NCBI RefSeq assembly: GCF_021134715.1
Contig: NC_060020.1
Location: 8,184,001-8,248,000, forward strand
Source of the DNA: Daphnia pulex
Taxonomy: Eukaryota; Arthropoda; Branchiopoda; Diplostraca; Daphniidae
Reading direction: 5' to 3'
Length of the DNA stretch: 64,000 bases
Below the pieces are notes generated by a model that did no database searches, was not told where the DNA came from, and saw nothing but the letters and a program-made list of their open reading frames with translations. Position numbers and translations under genes: made by a program. Positions 58,773 to 64,000 of the stretch are shown piece after piece (positions within the stretch are counted from its first letter, which is position 1; the number at the start of each line of letters is the position of its first letter).

Positions 58773-58958
58773 ATTTAATAATAATATGCTCACGTTTGCT
58801 TTTTTTTTGGGCACATTTAAAAATTGTTTATTGCTTCAATGTCTCTTTCAAGAATGGCCGACGTTGACCGCGGAGATTTGGCGACGGTTAAAAAGTCAAA
58901 CAATGATGGGGGGAGCAAAAATACTTTTTTTTGTATTCCTGTTTTGAAAAATAAAAGG
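58773..58958. repeat. Direct repeat flanking the secreted-protein gene, right copy
   Basis: Same-orientation copy of 57,618-57,775 with substitutions and small indels; period about 1.16 kb. Confidence 0.8.
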
Positions 58959-61900
58959 GAGGAAACGGGAGAGAAATGTAAGGTAGAAAAAAAAAATAAG
59001 AGAAATAAGAAGTTGATGACGTTTCCGGCCCAGCCGCACCAGTGAAGCCTTTTTTTTATATATTTTTTGTTTCCCTCTTGGAACGTCATTTGTTGTGTTA
59101 CTCTTTTCCATCCATCCATCTCCCACTTCTCCGGTTCTTTTCCCTCATGAAGGTTTGGCATTATTTTTCGTTCCCCGAATTCACATTGAAACTAACAAGA
59201 CTTCGTTGAGGGTGGAGGTGGGGGGGGGGGGGAGGGGAGTGAAGGTGGAGGGGGGAAGGGGAAGACCTGTCGGTTTCTCTTTTTTCCCACACTGCGCTCT
59301 CCACCTGCTCGTTTCCTGACCTCTGTTGTTTCTTCTACATGTCTGTCGTATATAGACGCCCTCTGCCTTCCCAGGTACCTTTTTTGTTGTGTCTCTGTGA
59401 TTATCTGCTGGGTTTACACTACATCAGCGGCTATACTACTCCACCGGCAGTGCCATTGTCTGCTGTGTTTAAAGTTTCAACCCGCTTGTCCACCAGGGCG
59501 CATGTATACGCAGGAGACATGTGAACTTGAACCGGCAAATAAATAACGAAATAGCACAAAGCAATTTTCGCCAAAAAATACACACAAAGCAACTTCCCTA
59601 TAGCGCTCCCTCGCAGCAGTGCGCGGCATTTTATGGCAGGTGACGGCAGGTGAGAGAAAAAAGGGTAAGGAAGCCCCCTCGCTGTCAAATGTAGAACAGA
59701 ATGGTGGATATAGAAATGAAAAAAAGATGTCGTATTTCCCATCAAGCCATCTTGGTGGTCAATTTATTCACTCTTTTAGTGTAGCCTACGCATTGGTTTG
59801 TTTGAAGAAAGTAAAAGAAGAGATTGGCGAACTAGCTATCTCAGCTGTTCCAGTGTTCCTCCCGGGTTGGCCCACCTGTGGTGCCCAGCTACAAGCCAAA
59901 CGATCTTGATGGGGGAAAAAAGAAAATGTCTTGCTGCCGCCTATCATTTTCGGTTGCATTCATGCGCATCGAATAGTGAAAGTGTACATCGCAGGGGGAC
60001 GGCAATCAACCTATAACGAAGTCGATCCTCAATTAGGGCTGCGCTCTATTGTGCCTTGATTAAATTAGTGGGTTGCCATATCAAAGAAGGCAATCACGGC
60101 CATATTACATTGTTTTTGCTTTCATCGGTCACGGTGGCGCGCAGACCGTCTCTCAGACTTCCAATACAGCATAGGTAACGCTGCTGGTTGCGCTGTGCTA
60201 CACAGGGCTACTAACATCAACCACTAGATTGATATTAGTCACGCTGCCGAGCTAGTGCAACAAGAACAATGGATCTCACATGGCGTAGCCAGAGTCACAG
60301 ACACAACATGCCGTCGTCGTAACACTGACGGCCCTATATAGCGGTGCACCGAGCAAATCTACGTAACAAAAACAATCAAGATGGCCAAAAAAAAATAGAA
60401 AAATAAGGAAGTATCATCCACCCTTTTTTCCTGACGGAAGATGGTGAAATAATTACTGGGTTTACTTATACTTTTTTTTATTATTATTATTATTTATTTT
60501 TCTTCAAGAATTATGTATATCTTCCAACTGAGGGAAAGTGAGTGGGTAGAAACCTGGTAGAAACCTTGTTTCCGTTACGCTAGTCATATAGCGAAGGGGC
60601 GGCTTGATTCTTTTTTTTTTCTCTGTTGTTCCCCTCTCGGTCATAATCTTTGTCCCCCCCTCCTCGCCTTTTATCCCAGAGTCGAAGGAAACGTCGCCTG
60701 ACACAGAAAATGTTTTTACGAGATTGTAAACACAAAATGGAACAAAGGTGCATGACTGTTCTCCGGGGAGAGAAGGTTAAACTTTTTTCGGGCGAGCATG
60801 TACAATATAACGCAAGGCAACTGGGGAATTGGATATCCGAACGCCGTAGTCGTCAGTCAGTGGGGCCTCAATCGTTTACATCATCGACACACGCTGTGCG
60901 GCTGATGAACGATCGGCTGACTAAGCGCTAAAACGCGCTTATGCACAAACGGGAAAAAAAAAAAACTTTTGACGCTTTAGCTTCACAATTTACGCTTATA
61001 GGCAAGTTGCCGAGGGTTGTAGCCATCAGTAATAGCCATTAACGGTATATACGCCAATGTGCCTCACAGAATAAATGTGTTATTCGATTTCACGATGGAT
61101 GTCCCGAGTTCTGACTGGACACGGCCGCGATATGAGCAGCAAGAAATGGGAAAAAACACAAGAAGAAGAAGTATAGAAAAAAAAAAACGGGCCTGCATCT
61201 GACAAGAGTATAGAGGAGGAAAAAGGGGGGAAAGGTTTATCAAGACACATCATGCGGGTGCCCTCCCGCAGCGGGAAACTCGCAACCTCATTTGTCAATG
61301 GTCGTGTATACTTGTTGTACACTCGGTGCGATGTTCCTCCGAGTTTCTATTTTCATTTAAACGGAATAAATGCTGTGTAGATACGGAAAAAGCGCTGGCT
61401 GTCAAGCAGCGGGCAGATGGACATGCCGGACTAAAAGTCCATGGCTATTCTTGGGCAGAAAAGAGGAAATATCTCAACGTCTATTTACAAATGCAAAAGT
61501 TTATTTTAATAGAAAATGTAAGTTGGCAGATTTATTCATTTAGTTTTTTTTCTTTTTTGTGGGAATTCACGGTTGGTATAAATGACTGATGAAGCGGATA
61601 TGCCAACAGCTCAATACCAAATAAAGTGCGACGCTCTCTTTCAGTCCACTGCGATTACGAGTGCGCGCGTTTGCACAGTCAGTAAGTGAAGTAGTCGTCG
61701 TCGAGCAGCATCTCACACACTGCTGTGATGTTTACAACAAAAGTTTCGGTCAAGATGTGCACCAAGTTCACCAGAAGAAGACACGTTCATGTTCACATTT
61801 CCATGACTCGACGTCGTGCTCATCCGAGAGGCGGATCCGTTCAATCATATGTCCCGAAAACTTTATATGGCCGCCAAATGCACATTCATTTAAATAAAAA

Positions 61901-64000
61901 AAGGGACAAACAGACAGCAGAGCGACTGCGAGCAGACTTTGGCCATTGCTGACGTTTGCCAGCCAAGCTTCCGGTGATGAAGTGGTTTTTATAAGTTTTA
62001 ACATTTCTCACTAGCAGTCGAGCGCATAGGGGACGGGATTTTTACAACAACAAAAAAAGAAAAAGAAAAAGAAAAAAGGAAACGAAAAAGGAAAGATGAA
62101 AGAAAGAGAAACGATCGGAAAGGAAAAAGAAAAACTTGAAAAACTAGCGCCTCAGCTGGAAAACAGTTGAGATCGATACCACAGCCAGAGCGCACCCACG
62201 GGCCACACACAGAACACAAAAAGAACGGGCGGGCGGACGACGGGACGCGCCTCGAACACGGCCCATTCCATTCGGATGGATTACTAATACACACAAACTC
62301 AAACAAAGCACAGAGGCGCAAATACATTGTAAATATAAAAGGGAGAAAGAGAGAGAGAGAGAGAGAAGGCAGCAATGGAGCTGGCGTGAAAAAACGAACG
62401 GAATGGGCGTCAGCCAGCCAGCCCACATCATATTATATAGGCCGATCATTTGTGTGTATATTGTCTCTCATAAGCGACGAGTCAACAAATCGGGGAGAAC
62501 GGTGAAACGCAACGCCACACCAACGCTTTAGATGAGAAACGTGAAAAGTAAAAGAGAAGACTTATAACATAAAAGCATACTTGAAAAAAAATTCTGAAAA
62601 TAACGTAAAGACAATAAAACGGTTGCCCCTACTTGCATCTGTTTCCCCTCTGGTTAGCGACATTTATATTATCGAGTTTTGCAGATCTACTTTTATGCCT
62701 CAATCTCCCCCACGCGAGTCCGTATCTTCGTGTGAGGAATTACGATGAGCGTGCGCGCATTAGACTTTGTCAGCCAGAACGACACAAACAAACAAAACTC
62801 GCCAATCTTTATGTGGAGGGACGATGTATGTCAGTTAGCTCGGATCGACGGCGATAGTAGAATATAATAGTTATTCTGACATTTGGCTAAGTAAAAAAAA
62901 AAATAAAAAAAATGACTGTAAAAGGCCAAAAGAAATAATAAAACAACAATGGGCTCCTGTCTCCAAGAAAGGCAAAAAAAAGCAAAGGCTCATTGAATTT
63001 GTTCTTTTGCCCCATTTCATCTTCTTTGGCTTGGGTATATTGTAGTCACTGGCACTGGCTTTATTTTATTATCGCCACACTCGGCTGAGTGGAAAGACAC
63101 CGTTGGGCGAACGACTTCAATCCCCTAGGAAACCCCAAACTACATATGGAAATCCCGTGATTCATGGTTTACTACTTCATCTCTCCGTCTGGACTCGATT
63201 TTGCAATATGATCGCCAGTGAAGGCAATACACTCTCTCTCTCATTTCTTTTGCACCATATTATTATTACGACTGAGGTATACATATTGCTGGGAATATAT
63301 ATACATAACAAGGCGACGAAAAGTTTGAGATCCTTTGGTTGCGTAGCCGTGGGCATACCGACCCCGAAGACGTCGTCCCGTCCAACTCTGACCCGCGTCC
63401 TGAAAAATGCGTGTTGGATTGTTTCCTTTCTCGACTTCTTTTTTTTTTTCGTTTTCGTTTTATTTTTTTCTTCTTTCAGGGTGGGATATAAGCGCGCCGT
63501 GAATAAATCACCCGGGAGGATTTATCCAAACAGGAACCAAGTGGTCAAATATTCAAGGAGGCACAACACTAAATCATCGTCAATGCTGCTGCTGTCCCGG
63601 CCGGCTGTATACAGGCGCTGGGCTCGACTCACGTCACAGAACATTGTCGCGATGAATGTCGCATTGTTGTGGCCGCTGAATGGGCGTCATTGGCACACAT
63701 CAAGGGACGGATAATAGAAATAGGCTAGGCGCTAGGCGGACGGCGTCACCAACTGGCCATGTACGGGCGTTTAGATATTTCGGCGCTTCACTTGTCTCTG
63801 TCTCTCTCCTCTCGTCCGTCACAGAAGGAGGACTCTCCCGCCAGCAGGTCATCGGCGGGCGCGGAGAATAAAAGAAGAGCCAGCAAACAGCCGGCTGCCA
63901 TATCTATACTGTTATTGCTATAGTTGCCAGACTTTGCAGTGCTGTGTGTGTATGCGCTTAAGTGCTCTTTGATGCAAGCTCGGCAACAAAGAAACATGTC
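58959..64000. other. Non-coding to the window edge
   Basis: Contains a G-rich tract (about 59,209-59,260), a GA run (62,348-62,368), AT-rich simple sequence at 60,475-60,500 and A-rich sequence near 62,045-62,130. A 203-codon frame at 63,103-63,714 is low-complexity and unsupported. No signal-peptide exon for the Ig receptor was recognised. Confidence 0.45.

Noticed and set aside
63103..63714. 203-codon plus-strand frame
   Set aside because: Low-complexity Phe run from a T-tract, no motif, no promoter or splice support.

Overview
The window joins two very different kinds of DNA. Positions 1 to about 9,690 carry broken genes of a Gram-negative bacterium. Positions about 9,690 to 64,000 are an intron-bearing arthropod genome, most likely a water flea (Daphnia). 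The Daphnia call rests on a Tyr/Thr-rich 'YYT..PEY.TTTY' protein fragment, short introns with GT..AG borders, arthropod-type Ig receptor genes and many small inverted-repeat transposons. It is an inference, not a database match.

Bacterial block (1-9,690). A minus-strand tripartite efflux operon runs in the usual order: membrane fusion lipoprotein (about 7,072-6,268), RND inner-membrane pump (6,267-1,735), outer-membrane factor (1,738-1, running off the left edge). The fusion-protein stop directly abuts the pump start, and pump stop and outer-membrane start overlap as ATGA. Every gene is dead: nonsense codons, frameshifts (many at homopolymers), internal deletions, a roughly 350-bp insertion and a 1,457-bp terminal-inverted-repeat element with a perfect 9-bp target duplication. 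A fourth, unrecognised plus-strand bacterial gene (7,340-9,684) is broken the same way. The simplest reading is old bacterial DNA decaying inside an animal nuclear genome; a chimeric assembly or a decaying symbiont chromosome is the alternative.

Animal part. 9,690-16,000 holds a Tyr/Thr-rich gene fragment, a small two-finger zinc-finger gene with two decayed tandem copies, and a dense cluster of foldback/MITE-like elements. 17,136-23,915 is a compact housekeeping cluster: EIF1AD (+), peroxiredoxin-4 (-, eight exons), an angel/CCR4-type nuclease (-) and a 149-aa unknown protein (-). 24,387-24,976 is a hAT deletion derivative. Then follow a 657-aa low-complexity protein with a repeated Trp motif (26,253-28,226, -), a leucine-rich-repeat protein (29,926-31,587, +) and a membrane-anchored protein with two consecutive retropepsin domains (32,546-33,769, -).

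35,691-48,333 (-) is one large gene for a nine-Ig-domain transmembrane receptor resembling Echinoid/Fred, with two possible cytoplasmic ends that both look like PDZ ligands. Its signal-peptide exon was not found. 48,334-64,000 is mostly non-coding (upstream or first-intron DNA of the receptor) and contains one clear small gene for a secreted 117-aa protein (58,210-58,563, +) between two direct repeats.
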